From SIG565 sp045590755 (GTDB lineage Bacteria; Bacillota; Clostridia; Oscillospirales; Acutalibacteraceae): DNA of 64,000 nucleotides. A program made the translations under genes and the position numbers. Of the stretch, positions 1 through 9,007 are shown one piece after another. The notes beneath the pieces were generated by a model. That model saw only the letters and a list, made by a program, of their open reading frames with translations, was not told where the DNA came from and did no database searches. Numbering within the stretch: the first letter of the stretch is position 1; every line of letters starts with the position of its first letter. The DNA is taken from assembly GCA_045590755.1 (NCBI GenBank), contig JAZNRP010000024.1:1-64000 (forward strand), in the 5' to 3' direction.

Positions 1-1
1 A

Positions 2-2005
2 GGTGATGTTACCTTAAACGGTACATACAACGGCGAAGCAGTTGAAATTCCTTATGGAATTCTTGAAAAAGGCTCTGTTACAGCACTTGCCTCTGAAGCA
101 TTTGCGGACGCTAACATGACAGTAGTACCTGTACTTTCAGATGAAACTGCATATACAGTATCTATTACAGAGACCGAAACTGCAGTGCTTAAATATGGCA
201 CACTTTTACTTGATGCAGATAATAAGACGGGTATAAAGGTTGTTGATGGTGACGAAGCAGGTACAACATTTACATTTAATGTATTACTCCCTGAAACAAT
301 TAGTCTTTCTGCAGAGTATATTACATTAACAAACCGCAATACTAACATCTACCCGTTAGGCGTAAGTATAAGAGAGCCCGCGGGTGAAGACACCGCAGGT
401 ATCAGATTTATTACCCGTATTCCGCAGATTAAGAAAACTGCTGAAGCTACAGGTACATTAGATAGTGGCTACACAACAGTTGGTGCACTTATTATTCCTG
501 AAGTATTAGCCGATGCTCAGACATTAGCTAATTTAAGCACTGCAATTACTGCGGCAGACTTAATAGATGCTGAAGGTAATGCAAAAACCGATGTTACATT
601 AGGTAAAAACTATGCTGCACAGAATATTAAGTTCAGCAATGTTAAAACCTTGACTGAAGCCTACTCTGATGTTGCTGCAATGCTTGTGAACATTCCTGAA
701 AGTATGTATGGTGTTGATATTCTTGCAATCCCGTATGTTATCACAAGTGGTAATCAGGTTGTATTCCCTGAGAAAACGGATAGCAAATCTTTTGCAACAG
801 TTAAGGAAATATTAGATAGAAACAGTGATTCTGTAATTAGCGAAACTCCGCTTTCAAATGCATATAAGCTTTTGAATAGCGAAGATAAGTTCACAATTGG
901 TTATATCGGTGGCTCTATCACATACGGCAGAAGTGCCATTAACACGATAGACGGTCAAGCCGGCGACATTAGTCTTTCCTATGTTAACCGTGTTTCTGAT
1001 TGGTTCCAGCAGCAGTATCCGAACACCACCATTGAAACTGTTAACGCAGGTGTTTCCGATACCGCTACAAACTTCGGTATTTACCGACTTGAGCAGACCT
1101 TGATGAATGAAAACGGCCACGATATGCCTGACCTTGTATTTGTTGAATTTACCTCTAACGATTGGGTGTATTCCACACAGGGCAAAGCAGAAATTCTCAT
1201 TCAGGCGGAATCAATAATCCGCAACATTTGGGAAAAGAATCCCTATGCCGAAATAGTATTCTTGTCAACTCAGAAGAATACAGGCTCCGTTTCGGTTGAA
1301 GTGTATAGAGAATTAGGCGAAAAGTATAACATTCCGTTTATTGATGTAGGCACACCGATGCGAGAAGCCATTGCTGCAAGAAATGATGGCGCAACAGCTG
1401 AAACAACAGGCACATATTACTACACAACAGACAATCTGCATCCGAGTCACTTGGGCTATCAGTTGTACTTTGATATAATCAAAGAAGATTTAGCAACAAA
1501 TCTTGAATTTAAGGTCAGAGATGAAAGGCTTTACAACTACAAGAATAATATGCCTGAAGCGGGCAGCGAATATTTGATTGATTCACCTGAAATTATAACT
1601 GTTGATAAAATTCAATTCTCGGGCGAAAATTATGCAATATCAGACAGAGCTGTTAGCGTTTCAATGCATGGAACAAGCCTTGAAGTCGGCAAAGTGGCTA
1701 TAACCGATAACTGCGCAGATATTACAGGTGTTGCAACAGCGTCTGCTGAATTCTCAGGCACTACACTCGGTCTTCTCTTTGATATTAAGAGTGGCGACAA
1801 ACCGATATTACTTCAGTATAGAGTTGATGGCGGCGCTTGGAAGTCATTTACACTTGATTTGACAACCTGGCAGCATCAGATGTATCAGCATCCGCAGGTA
1901 TTTATGTTAGGACATACTTTAAGTAATACTGCTCATACAGTTGAAATTCAATTCCTTGAAGGAAGCGATGTATACTTCGGCGGATTGCTTGTAGACGCAA
2001 AATAA
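2..2005 (+). CDS. SGNH/GDSL hydrolase-domain surface protein (5' truncated by window)
   Basis: The reading frame is open from the window edge, so only the C-terminal 667 or so residues are seen. Numbered from the first in-window Met (position 116), an SGNH hydrolase domain spans about 260-470. Block I is GGSIT (nucleophile Ser about 267), block III is the SND of FTSND, and the catalytic Asp/His lie in DNLHPSHLGY (Asp about 439). Ahead of it is a beta-rich region (GIRFITRI, then ALIIPEVL, then AAMLVNIPESM) of a kind I associate with clostridial secreted proteins. A jelly-roll-like C-terminal domain follows. Such proteins are usually secreted carbohydrate O-acetyl esterases; that role is inferred. 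The signal peptide would lie upstream. An intrinsic terminator follows directly. Confidence 0.8.
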   Translation, partial: GDVTLNGTYNGEAVEIPYGILEKGSVTALASEAFADANMTVVPVLSDETAYTVSITETETAVLKYGTLLLDADNKTGIKVVDGDEAGTTFTFNVLLPETISLSAEYITLTNRNTNIYPLGVSIREPAGEDTAGIRFITRIPQIKKTAEATGTLDSGYTTVGALIIPEVLADAQTLANLSTAITAADLIDAEGNAKTDVTLGKNYAAQNIKFSNVKTLTEAYSDVAAMLVNIPESMYGVDILAIPYVITSGNQVVFPEKTDSKSFATVKEILDRNSDSVISETPLSNAYKLLNSEDKFTIGYIGGSITYGRSAINTIDGQAGDISLSYVNRVSDWFQQQYPNTTIETVNAGVSDTATNFGIYRLEQTLMNENGHDMPDLVFVEFTSNDWVYSTQGKAEILIQAESIIRNIWEKNPYAEIVFLSTQKNTGSVSVEVYRELGEKYNIPFIDVGTPMREAIAARNDGATAETTGTYYYTTDNLHPSHLGYQLYFDIIKEDLATNLEFKVRDERLYNYKNNMPEAGSEYLIDSPEIITVDKIQFSGENYAISDRAVSVSMHGTSLEVGKVAITDNCADITGVATASAEFSGTTLGLLFDIKSGDKPILLQYRVDGGAWKSFTLDLTTWQHQMYQHPQVFMLGHTLSNTAHTVEIQFLEGSDVYFGGLLVDAK

Positions 2006-2017
2006 ACAATTATTAAA

Positions 2018-2055
2018 AGAAGTTTTGCCAAAGATTCTGGCAAAACTTCTTTTTT
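2018..2055 (+). terminator. Intrinsic terminator after the SGNH hydrolase gene
   Basis: A 13-bp perfect stem (AGAAGTTTTGCCA with its complement), a 7-nt loop and a run of T form a strong rho-independent terminator 13 bases after the stop codon. The next promoter begins 5 bases later. Confidence 0.92.
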
Positions 2056-2059
2056 ATTG

Positions 2060-2088
2060 TTGACAAATGACGGAATATGTGTTATTAT
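2060..2088 (+). promoter_or_regulatory. Promoter of the glycine riboswitch/symporter unit
   Basis: A consensus -35 TTGACA (2060-2065) is separated by 17 bases from a -10 TATTAT (2083-2088). The start of transcription would fall near 2095, just ahead of the riboswitch. Confidence 0.75.
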
Positions 2089-2094
2089 CAATAA

Positions 2095-2265
2095 AAATTA
2101 ATATCGACATTCTTGGGGAAGATGAAAATCTGCCGAAGGAGTAAAACTCTCAGGCGGCCGCAAGGGTAGGGACTGGAATGTCTGGTAGCTCTGGAGAATC
2201 CCGTGATATACGGGTACCGAAGGTGCAAGGCGAAAGCTGAATCTCTCAGGTAAAAGGACAGGGTT
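2095..2265 (+). ncRNA. Tandem glycine riboswitch
   Basis: Two successive aptamers carry the glycine-riboswitch core signatures. The first is closed by GACATTC (2106-2112) pairing with GAATGTC (2176-2182) and contains GCCGAAGGAGTAAAACTCTCAGG. The second (about 2188-2263) contains CTGGAGAATCCC, ACCGAAGGTGCAAGGC, AATCTCTCAGGTAAAAGGACAG. Both are strongly conserved in the family. A compact terminator hairpin (2316-2340) sits between the aptamers and the symporter start. Glycine is therefore expected to control read-through into the downstream transporter; the direction of control (likely ON) is inferred. Confidence 0.95.
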
Positions 2266-2315
2266 TTACAGTATGTATTAACAGTGCATATGTGTGTAAA
2301 GCACCTTTTGTTTGG

Positions 2316-2340
2316 AGATTGCGTTTTCGCAATCTTTTTT
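2316..2340 (+). terminator. Riboswitch expression-platform terminator
   Basis: AGATTGCG (2316-2323), a TTTT loop and CGCAATCT (2328-2335) are followed by a T run. It lies between the glycine aptamers and the ribosome binding site of the symporter, so it is the likely regulated element. An upstream in-frame ATG at 2292 lies 5' of this hairpin and is not a credible start. Confidence 0.85.
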
Positions 2341-2363
2341 ATTTTTTTAGGAGGAAAACAAAA

Positions 2364-3833
2364 ATGGAAGCTATTGAAAAATTGTTGTTGCCGATTGTGA
2401 AAACGGCAAACTCGTATCTTGCAGATTATATCTTAATAATCCTGCTTGTGGGCACAGGCCTTTTGTTCACAATCAGAACACGCTTTGTACAGGTAAGATA
2501 CTTCGGCAAAGGTATGAAGAATGTATTCGGCAATTTAAGCCTTAAGGGTGGCAAAAATAAAGGTGGCATATCGTCATTTCAGGCCCTTGCCACTGCTATT
2601 GCGGCACAGGTAGGTACAGGCAATATTGTTGGTGCTTCGGGCGCTATCTTAATCGGCGGTCCGGGTGCGATTTTCTGGATGTGGGTTATAGCTTTCTTAG
2701 GTATGGCAACAATCTATGCCGAAGCAGTTTTGGCTCAGGAAACTCGCGTTACCGATAAAAACGGTGAAATTCACGGCGGTCCTGTTTATTACATAAAGAA
2801 GGCGTTTGGGGGCACATTTGGCAAAATTTTGGCTACATTCTTTGCTATAGCCAGTATTTTAGCTCTCGGTTTTATGGGCTCAATGGTACAGTCAAACTCT
2901 ATTGCAGAATCTGTTTGTAATGCAGTAGGTGTAAGCTACTTGGATTGGGGTTGGATTGTAGGCGTAGTTTTAGCACTGGTTGCGGGCTTTATATTCCTTG
3001 GCGGCATACAGAGAATTGCTGCATTCGCTGAAAAGGCTGTTCCGATTATGGCAGTATTCTTCTTGCTTGGCGGTCTTTTCGTTTTGGCAATCAGAATAAA
3101 ATATGTTCCCGAAACAGTTGGACTCATATTCAAATATGCGTTTACCCCCGATGCGCTTATAGGCGGCGGTATCGGTTATGCACTTAAAACCGCTATAAGT
3201 CAGGGTGCTAAGCGCGGTCTTTTCTCTAACGAAGCAGGTATGGGTTCAACACCGCATGCTCACGCTCAGGCTAATGTTGAAAAGCCGCACGACCAGGGTG
3301 TTGTCGCTATGATTGGTGTATTTATTGATACCTTCGTAGTTCTCACCATGACAGCACTTATAGTTATTAACTGTTTGTATGCAGGTGAAGGCGGTTTGGC
3401 AAGCCTTACAAGTGCCGAATATTCAGTGGCTACATCGGGCGCTGCTGCTATTGTTTCAAAGACAAATGCAATGCAAATGGCTTTCTCTTCTGCAATATCT
3501 ACTATTGTAGGCGAAGCAGCCGCACCAAAAGTTGGTGGTATCTTCGTAGCACTTTGCTTAATGTTCTTTGCATTTACCACTATAGTTGGTTGGAATTTCT
3601 TCGGTAAAATCAATGTTCAGTATCTCTTCAAAAACAATAAAATTGCAGTAACGCTTTACTCTATTATTGCTATTATATTTATCTTTGCTGGAACATTACT
3701 TTCAAATGATTTGGTTTGGGAGCTTACAGACTTCTTTAACTACCTTATGGTAATACCCAACGTATTAGCCCTTGTGGCACTGTCAAGCATTGTTAAAAAG
3801 AGCGCGTTAGATAATAAAAAATTAAAAAAATAA
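2364..3833 (+). CDS. Sodium:alanine/glycine symporter (AGCS family)
   Basis: A 489-residue integral membrane transporter with about 10-11 hydrophobic segments. The AGCS signature is visible near residues 75-105 (AQVGTGNIVGASGAI, then GGPGAIFWMW), along with family-typical SQGAKRGLFSNEAGMGS in the second half. It should import alanine or glycine with Na+. The glycine riboswitch upstream points to glycine as the relevant substrate. The start at 2364 follows AGGAGG (2349-2354) at the right spacing. A 24-codon in-frame extension to 2292 would run through the riboswitch terminator and is rejected. The gene stands alone and is closed by a terminator. Confidence 0.93.
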   Translation: MEAIEKLLLPIVKTANSYLADYILIILLVGTGLLFTIRTRFVQVRYFGKGMKNVFGNLSLKGGKNKGGISSFQALATAIAAQVGTGNIVGASGAILIGGPGAIFWMWVIAFLGMATIYAEAVLAQETRVTDKNGEIHGGPVYYIKKAFGGTFGKILATFFAIASILALGFMGSMVQSNSIAESVCNAVGVSYLDWGWIVGVVLALVAGFIFLGGIQRIAAFAEKAVPIMAVFFLLGGLFVLAIRIKYVPETVGLIFKYAFTPDALIGGGIGYALKTAISQGAKRGLFSNEAGMGSTPHAHAQANVEKPHDQGVVAMIGVFIDTFVVLTMTALIVINCLYAGEGGLASLTSAEYSVATSGAAAIVSKTNAMQMAFSSAISTIVGEAAAPKVGGIFVALCLMFFAFTTIVGWNFFGKINVQYLFKNNKIAVTLYSIIAIIFIFAGTLLSNDLVWELTDFFNYLMVIPNVLALVALSSIVKKSALDNKKLKK

Positions 3834-3841
3834 GTAAAAAA

Positions 3842-3872
3842 TAAACCGTCTTTTAGGCGGTTTATTTTTATT
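3842..3872 (+). terminator. Intrinsic terminator after the AGCS symporter
   Basis: TAAACCG (3842-3848) pairs with CGGTTTA (3858-3864) around a T-rich loop and is followed by a T-rich tract. It separates the symporter from the pyrH promoter. Confidence 0.8.
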
Positions 3873-3879
3873 TTAATAA

Positions 3880-3908
3880 TTGACTTTGTATGAGATATAC
3901 TGTACAAT
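3880..3908 (+). promoter_or_regulatory. Promoter of the pyrH-polC operon
   Basis: A -35 TTGACT (3880-3885), 17-base spacer and -10 TACAAT (3903-3908) lie 35 bases ahead of pyrH. No other clear promoter was seen before polC ends. Confidence 0.65.
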
Positions 3909-3943
3909 ATATTTACATAGATTAATGTTAGGAAGTGTAAATT

Positions 3944-4648
3944 ATGCAGCCAGCTTTCAAACGAGTTTTAATTAAACTCAGCGGTGAAGCACTCGCCGGA
4001 GAAAAAGGTACCGGAATTGATTTTGACATAGTATTATCGGTATGCGAAAGCATAAAAAAATGCGTTGATATGGGTGCACAGGTAGCAATAGTTGTAGGTG
4101 GCGGCAACTTCTGGCGCGGACGCTCAAGCGGACAAATGGACAGAACACGAGCCGACCATATGGGAATGCTTGCCACAGTTATTAATTCTTTAGGCTTAGC
4201 AGACGGACTCGAGCAGGTAGGACTTACCGCCCGTGTAGAAACTGCTATTGAAATGCGTCAGATAGCAGAGCCGTATATTCGCAACCGTGCAGTAAGACAT
4301 CTTGAAAAGGGAAGGGTTGTTGTTTTCGGTTGCGGAACAGGTAACCCGTTCTTCTCTACCGATACAGGCGCGGCTTTACGCGCAGCAGAAATCGGCGCAG
4401 ATATAATCTTCAAAGCCACGAATGTTGACGGTGTGTATGACAGTGACCCGAAGAAGAATCCCAATGCAGTTAAATACGATACATTATCATACATTGATGT
4501 TCTTAATAAAGGCCTTCATGTTATGGACAGTACTGCAGCATCACTTTGTATGGACAATAATATTCCGATTCTTGTTTTCAACCTTAATGACCCTGACAAT
4601 ATAGTAAGGGCAATGGAAGGCGAGACAATCGGCACAATAGTTAAATAA
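3944..4648 (+). CDS. pyrH: UMP kinase
   Basis: This 234-residue protein is a full-length member of the amino-acid-kinase-fold UMP kinases. It phosphorylates UMP to UDP in the cytoplasm, feeding UTP/CTP and cell-wall nucleotide sugars. Motifs seen are KLSGEALAG at the N-terminus (phosphate binding), VVGGGNFWRG, the UMP-binding DHMGMLATVIN and the ATP-site FKATNVDGVYD. The RBS AGGAAG precedes the ATG. It heads the operon with frr, as in most Firmicutes, but without rpsB and tsf upstream. Confidence 0.97.
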   Translation: MQPAFKRVLIKLSGEALAGEKGTGIDFDIVLSVCESIKKCVDMGAQVAIVVGGGNFWRGRSSGQMDRTRADHMGMLATVINSLGLADGLEQVGLTARVETAIEMRQIAEPYIRNRAVRHLEKGRVVVFGCGTGNPFFSTDTGAALRAAEIGADIIFKATNVDGVYDSDPKKNPNAVKYDTLSYIDVLNKGLHVMDSTAASLCMDNNIPILVFNLNDPDNIVRAMEGETIGTIVK

Positions 4649-4665
4649 TACCGGGAGGAAAATTT

Positions 4666-5220
4666 ATGAATACTCTTATTAATAATACACAGGAAAAAAT
4701 GACCAAGACACTTGATGCGCTTGACCGCGAATATAAAGCGGTACGCGTAGGAAGGGCTAGTCCTGCAGTTCTTGATAGAATTACGGTTGACTATTACGGT
4801 GCCGCAACACCCATTCAGCAGATGGCGGCAATCTCTGTTCCCGAACCGAGAATGTTGCAAATTCAGCCTTGGGATGCTTCAACTCTCAGAGATATTGAAA
4901 AGGCTATTCAGACTTCTGATATTGGTATTAATCCGCAGAATGATGGCCGTGTAATCCGTCTTGTTTTCCCACCGCTTACAGAAGAACGCCGTAAGGAAAT
5001 TGTTAAGGATGTTCGCAAGATGGCGGAAGATAGCAAGGTTGCTGTTCGTAACAGTCGCCGTGATGCTATTGAAAAACTAAAGACAATGAAGAAAAACTCA
5101 GAAGTCACCGAAGATGACCAGCAAAATGGTGAAAAGAAAATACAAAATTTAACCGATAAGTTTTGCAAGGAAATTGATGACCTTGCTGCTTTAAAGGAAA
5201 AAGAAATTTTGGAAATCTAA
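4666..5220 (+). CDS. frr: Ribosome recycling factor
   Basis: The product is 184 residues, the standard RRF length. RRF with EF-G splits post-termination ribosomes. Recognisable blocks are VGRASPAVLDRI and VDYYGAATPIQQMA near the N-terminus, the hinge-region NPQNDGRVIRL and the C-terminal helix TDKFCKEIDDL. The start follows GGGAGG. It lies 17 bases after pyrH, the conserved pyrH-frr pairing. Confidence 0.97.
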   Translation: MNTLINNTQEKMTKTLDALDREYKAVRVGRASPAVLDRITVDYYGAATPIQQMAAISVPEPRMLQIQPWDASTLRDIEKAIQTSDIGINPQNDGRVIRLVFPPLTEERRKEIVKDVRKMAEDSKVAVRNSRRDAIEKLKTMKKNSEVTEDDQQNGEKKIQNLTDKFCKEIDDLAALKEKEILEI

Positions 5221-5224
5221 TTAT

Positions 5225-5256
5225 AAAATCCATCAGGGCAACCCTGGTGGATTTTT
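5225..5256 (+). terminator. Operon-internal hairpin between frr and uppS
   Basis: A 14-bp stem (AAAATCCATCAGGG with one G-U pair) and 3-base loop end in ATTTTTG. It resembles an intrinsic terminator, yet no separate promoter is visible before uppS only 15 bases later. It probably gives partial termination that lowers expression of the lipid-carrier genes relative to pyrH-frr (inference). Confidence 0.6.
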
Positions 5257-5270
5257 GAAAGGTATATGTT

Positions 5271-5984
5271 ATGCTTTTTAATAAGAAACAAAATGATACA
5301 CGCATAATACCCGAGCATATTGCAATTATTATGGACGGTAACGGCAGATGGGCAAAAAAACGCGGTTTGCCGCGCAATGCGGGACACGCCGCAGGCTCAA
5401 AAACCTTTAAGGACATAGCAAGGTATTGCAATAAAATAGGTGTAAAGCATTTAACGGTTTATGCTTTTTCTACTGAAAATTGGAAGCGCCCAAAAGAAGA
5501 AGTAGAAGGTATTATGAATATCTTGCGCGACTATTTGAAGGACTCAAAGAATTATATCAAGGAAAACATTATGCTTAAATTTATAGGCGATAGAGATGTT
5601 TTACCTGATGATATAAAAGAGCTTATGTTGGTTGCTGAAAAAGACTCTGAAAACGCTACGGGGCTTTGCTGTCACTTAGCCATAAACTACGGCGGCAGGG
5701 ATGAAATAGTACACGCTGTGCGTGAAATTGTCGCAGAAGGTATCAGTCCTGAAGACATTACAGAGCAAACTATAACCGACAGACTGTACACACACGACTA
5801 CACCGACCCTGAGCTGATTATAAGACCAAGCGGTGAGCTTCGCTTATCAAACTATCTTATCTGGCAGTCGGCATATTCAGAGCTTTGGTTTTCCGATGTT
5901 CTGTGGCCCGACTTTAAGCCTAAGGATTTAGATAGGGCAATAGATGAATACAATAACCGTAACCGTAGATTTGGGGGTATATAA
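5271..5984 (+). CDS. uppS: Isoprenyl (undecaprenyl) diphosphate synthase
   Basis: A 237-residue cis-prenyltransferase that condenses isopentenyl diphosphate units onto farnesyl diphosphate, making the C55 carrier for peptidoglycan and polysaccharides. Diagnostic motifs are IMDGNGRWAKKRG with the catalytic Asp, the TVYAFSTENW block, and the C-terminal RPSGELRLSNYLIWQSAYSE. RBS GAAAGG lies upstream. It abuts cdsA with no gap. Two enzymes of the isoprenoid precursor pathway, dxr and ispG, follow in the same operon. Confidence 0.96.
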   Translation: MLFNKKQNDTRIIPEHIAIIMDGNGRWAKKRGLPRNAGHAAGSKTFKDIARYCNKIGVKHLTVYAFSTENWKRPKEEVEGIMNILRDYLKDSKNYIKENIMLKFIGDRDVLPDDIKELMLVAEKDSENATGLCCHLAINYGGRDEIVHAVREIVAEGISPEDITEQTITDRLYTHDYTDPELIIRPSGELRLSNYLIWQSAYSELWFSDVLWPDFKPKDLDRAIDEYNNRNRRFGGI

Positions 5985-6779
5985 ATGCGAACAAGAATTA
6001 TTTCGGGCGCGGCATTGGTTTTGATTGTCGGCGCTCTGGTTTCTTTTCATATACTTACCGATATACCGTTTGTAATGATTGCATCCCTCGCCTTTGTTAC
6101 AGGTGTTGCGGCTTATGAACTGTCGTACAATGCAAAGCTTGTGTGCGATAAGGTGTTAGGCTTTACGGCAGGTATATTTTCTGCATTAGAATTTGTACTG
6201 TATGTAATGTACCCTTCATACGCGCTATATGCGGCTGTAGTATATGTTTTGTGTGTTGTGACGGTAGCACTTTTCCGTCACGAAGCGGTAAACAACACCG
6301 ATATTATGAGTGCCGTTGCCGTACCCTTAATGTTAAGCTTTGCGGTGTTCTGCATTTATGCAGTGCTTTCTAAAGGATTGTTTTATTTACTGCTTATGCT
6401 TAATTTTTCTTCTGTTTGTGATTGCGGCGCATATTTTGTGGGTGTCACGGTAGGGCGTCATAAATTATGTCCTAAAATCAGTCCTAAAAAGACGGTTGAA
6501 GGTGCTATAGGCGGTATCGCTTTGAGTATCATAGTGACTGTTTTATTATTTTTCTTATTTGGACTTGAAAACGGACTGTTACCGCTTATATTAATAACAC
6601 CCGTTCTTTGTGTTGTGGGTATGATGGGCGACCTTTTCGCATCTGTTATAAAGCGTAAAGCCGAAATAAAGGACTATGGAAAGCTTATACCCGGTCACGG
6701 TGGTATAATGGACAGATTTGACAGCATACTTTTAATAGCGCCCGTCTTTTTACTGTTGCTCACAGTAATACGGGGGTAG
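5985..6779 (+). CDS. cdsA: Phosphatidate cytidylyltransferase
   Basis: A 264-residue polytopic membrane enzyme that converts phosphatidic acid plus CTP into CDP-diacylglycerol for phospholipid synthesis. The family signature is clear near the C-terminus: GDLFASVIKRKAEIKDYGKL followed by PGHGGIMDRFDS, whose Asp residues bind Mg2+. KISPKKTVEGAIGG in the middle is also typical. The ATG follows the uppS stop codon directly, so the two are translationally coupled. Confidence 0.96.
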   Translation: MRTRIISGAALVLIVGALVSFHILTDIPFVMIASLAFVTGVAAYELSYNAKLVCDKVLGFTAGIFSALEFVLYVMYPSYALYAAVVYVLCVVTVALFRHEAVNNTDIMSAVAVPLMLSFAVFCIYAVLSKGLFYLLLMLNFSSVCDCGAYFVGVTVGRHKLCPKISPKKTVEGAIGGIALSIIVTVLLFFLFGLENGLLPLILITPVLCVVGMMGDLFASVIKRKAEIKDYGKLIPGHGGIMDRFDSILLIAPVFLLLLTVIRG

Positions 6780-6784
6780 TAAAA

Positions 6785-7930
6785 ATGCGAGAATTGATTA
6801 TTTTAGGTTCAACCGGTTCAATAGGAACACAGGCGTTGGATGTCGTAAGAAGTAACCCTAAAGAATATCGCGTTACCGCCCTTGCCGCAGGAAAAAATAT
6901 TGATTTATTGGAAAAACAGGCAAGGGAGTTTAACCCCCTTGCAGTAGCAGTGGAAGACGAAAAATCAGCGGCGGACCTTAAATTAAGACTTAAAGACACA
7001 GATATTCGTGTTTTATCGGGCGGCGACGGTGTTTGCGAAGCCGCCGCTACAAAAGGTGATATAGCGCTTAATGCCATTGTCGGTATTGCAGGCTTAAAGC
7101 CGACATTGGCGGCAATTAATTCTAAAAAAACAATAGCACTTGCTAATAAGGAAACGCTTGTAACGGCGGGTGATATCGTAAAAGCCGAGCTTCAAAAAAA
7201 CGGCGTTTCTCTTTTACCGGTTGATAGTGAGCATTCGGCGATTTTTCAGTCGCTTCAGGGCACACCCGAAAACCGAATTAAAAAAATAATTTTAACGGCA
7301 TCAGGCGGTCCGTTTTACGGCAAAACCAAGGCGGAGCTTGAAAGTGTTACCGCAGCAGAAGCACTTAAACATCCCAACTGGGACATGGGCGCTAAAATCA
7401 CAATTGATTCAGCAACCCTTATGAATAAGGGACTTGAAGTTATTGAAGCGGTGCATCTTTTCGGCGTTTCGGCCGACAATATAGAAGTACTCGTACACAG
7501 ACAGAGTATAATTCACTCTGCGGTAGAGTTTTGTGACGGCGCGGTTATTGCGCAGCTGGGCACACCTGATATGAAGCTACCTATACAGTATGCGCTTACC
7601 TACCCTGACAGAAGCTCACTTTGTTGTGAACGATTGGATTTGGCTAAAATTGGCAGTTTAACCTTTGCAAAGCCTGATACCGAAACCTTCCGTTGCTTAG
7701 CAATTTGTATTGATGCAATAAATAAGGGTGGCTTAAAACCCGCCGCAGCAAACGGTGCCAATGAAGAAGCAGTTAAACTGTTTTTACAGGGTAAAATTAA
7801 GTTTTTGCAAATAGCAGATTTTGTTGAAGCGGCCGTTTCATCCCAAAAGGATGTAGCTGATTTTAGTTTGGAAGATGTGTTCGAAGCGGATTTTAATGCC
7901 AGAGAGCTTGTAAGAAGAAACATAAAATAA
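6785..7930 (+). CDS. dxr: 1-deoxy-D-xylulose 5-phosphate reductoisomerase
   Basis: The 381-residue length is standard for DXR, the committed enzyme of the MEP isoprenoid pathway (DXP plus NADPH to MEP). The N-terminal GSTGSIGTQALDVV binds NADPH. LLPVDSEHSAIFQ carries metal-binding Asp and Glu. Further conserved blocks are TASGGPF, HPNWDMGAKITIDSATLMNKGLE (quoted in part) and VHRQSIIHS. GGGGGTAG lies ahead of the ATG. The gap to cdsA is 5 bases. Confidence 0.97.
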   Translation: MRELIILGSTGSIGTQALDVVRSNPKEYRVTALAAGKNIDLLEKQAREFNPLAVAVEDEKSAADLKLRLKDTDIRVLSGGDGVCEAAATKGDIALNAIVGIAGLKPTLAAINSKKTIALANKETLVTAGDIVKAELQKNGVSLLPVDSEHSAIFQSLQGTPENRIKKIILTASGGPFYGKTKAELESVTAAEALKHPNWDMGAKITIDSATLMNKGLEVIEAVHLFGVSADNIEVLVHRQSIIHSAVEFCDGAVIAQLGTPDMKLPIQYALTYPDRSSLCCERLDLAKIGSLTFAKPDTETFRCLAICIDAINKGGLKPAAANGANEEAVKLFLQGKIKFLQIADFVEAAVSSQKDVADFSLEDVFEADFNARELVRRNIK

Positions 7931-7942
7931 TTAAAAGGTTGG

Positions 7943-9004
7943 GTGACCACTATTTCTGCTTTTATTTCTGTATTAAACAATATATGGCCCTATGCAGTGG
8001 CGGTTCTCGTATTTATTGTTCTCATAATAATACACGAATTCGGTCATTTTATTGCGGCAAAGCTTATGGGTGTGCGCGTCAATGAGTTTGCGGTAGGCTT
8101 TGGCCCTAAATTGTTTGCTAAAACGATCGGGGAGACAACCTATAAAGTAAATTTAATACCGCTTGGAGGCTATTGCGCTATGGAAGGCGAAGAAGACGAA
8201 AGCAGTGATGAAAAAGCCTTCTGCCAGAAAAAACCTTGGCGCCGCTTTATAATTGTTGTAGCGGGCGCATTGTTTAACATAATTTTAGGTATAATTTTAG
8301 TGGCTGTTTCTTTAATCCCCGGTGAATATTTTGCCACAACAAAGGTTGCAAAATTTACCGATAGCGCTATGAGCGTGCAATCAGGTCTTATGGCAGGGGA
8401 TGAAATTATAGAAGTAGATTCTAGAAAGATTTTCACAACCTATGATTTAAGCTATGCCTTTACGGGGATTTCAGACGGCACGGTAGATATGTGTGTTTTA
8501 AGGGATGGTCAAAAAGTAGAACTTCAGGATGTTAAATTTGCAACTCAAAGTGTCGACGGAATTGATTATATTTCGGTAGACTTTTGGGTTGAGCCCGAAG
8601 AAAAAAACTTTTTCAGTTTCATAAAACAAACCCTTAAAATGACGCTCTCGTATGCGAGAGTAGTATGGTTTTCTTTAATAGACTTAATAGGCGGCAAATT
8701 TGGCATAAATGCTATTTCAGGACCTGTCGGCGTTACCGCCGCAATAGGCACTGCCGCAAAGCAGAGTCTTGCAAATATATGGCCTATAATGGCACTTATA
8801 ACCATAAACTTAGGTATATTTAATCTTTTACCGCTACCCGCACTTGACGGCGGAAGACTGCTTTTTATCTTAATTGAAATGATTTTCAGAAAACCTGTAC
8901 CGCAAAAGTTCGAAAATCTTGTGCATACATTAGGCTTTGTGCTTTTGTTCGGACTTATGATTTTAATAACCTTCAAGGACATTTTAAAACTAATTACGGG
9001 GTAA
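7943..9004 (+). CDS. rseP: RIP site-2 zinc metalloprotease
   Basis: A 353-residue intramembrane metalloprotease of the RseP/RasP type, which cleaves membrane-embedded substrates such as anti-sigma factors and leftover signal peptides. The zinc site HEFGH lies in the first membrane helix (about residue 31), and the second motif LPALDGG near residue 300 provides the third ligand. A PDZ-like region falls in between. The start is a GTG at 7943, 12 bases after dxr; no ATG alternative preserves the first helix. Confidence 0.93.
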   Translation: MTTISAFISVLNNIWPYAVAVLVFIVLIIIHEFGHFIAAKLMGVRVNEFAVGFGPKLFAKTIGETTYKVNLIPLGGYCAMEGEEDESSDEKAFCQKKPWRRFIIVVAGALFNIILGIILVAVSLIPGEYFATTKVAKFTDSAMSVQSGLMAGDEIIEVDSRKIFTTYDLSYAFTGISDGTVDMCVLRDGQKVELQDVKFATQSVDGIDYISVDFWVEPEEKNFFSFIKQTLKMTLSYARVVWFSLIDLIGGKFGINAISGPVGVTAAIGTAAKQSLANIWPIMALITINLGIFNLLPLPALDGGRLLFILIEMIFRKPVPQKFENLVHTLGFVLLFGLMILITFKDILKLITG

Positions 9005-9007
9005 ATT

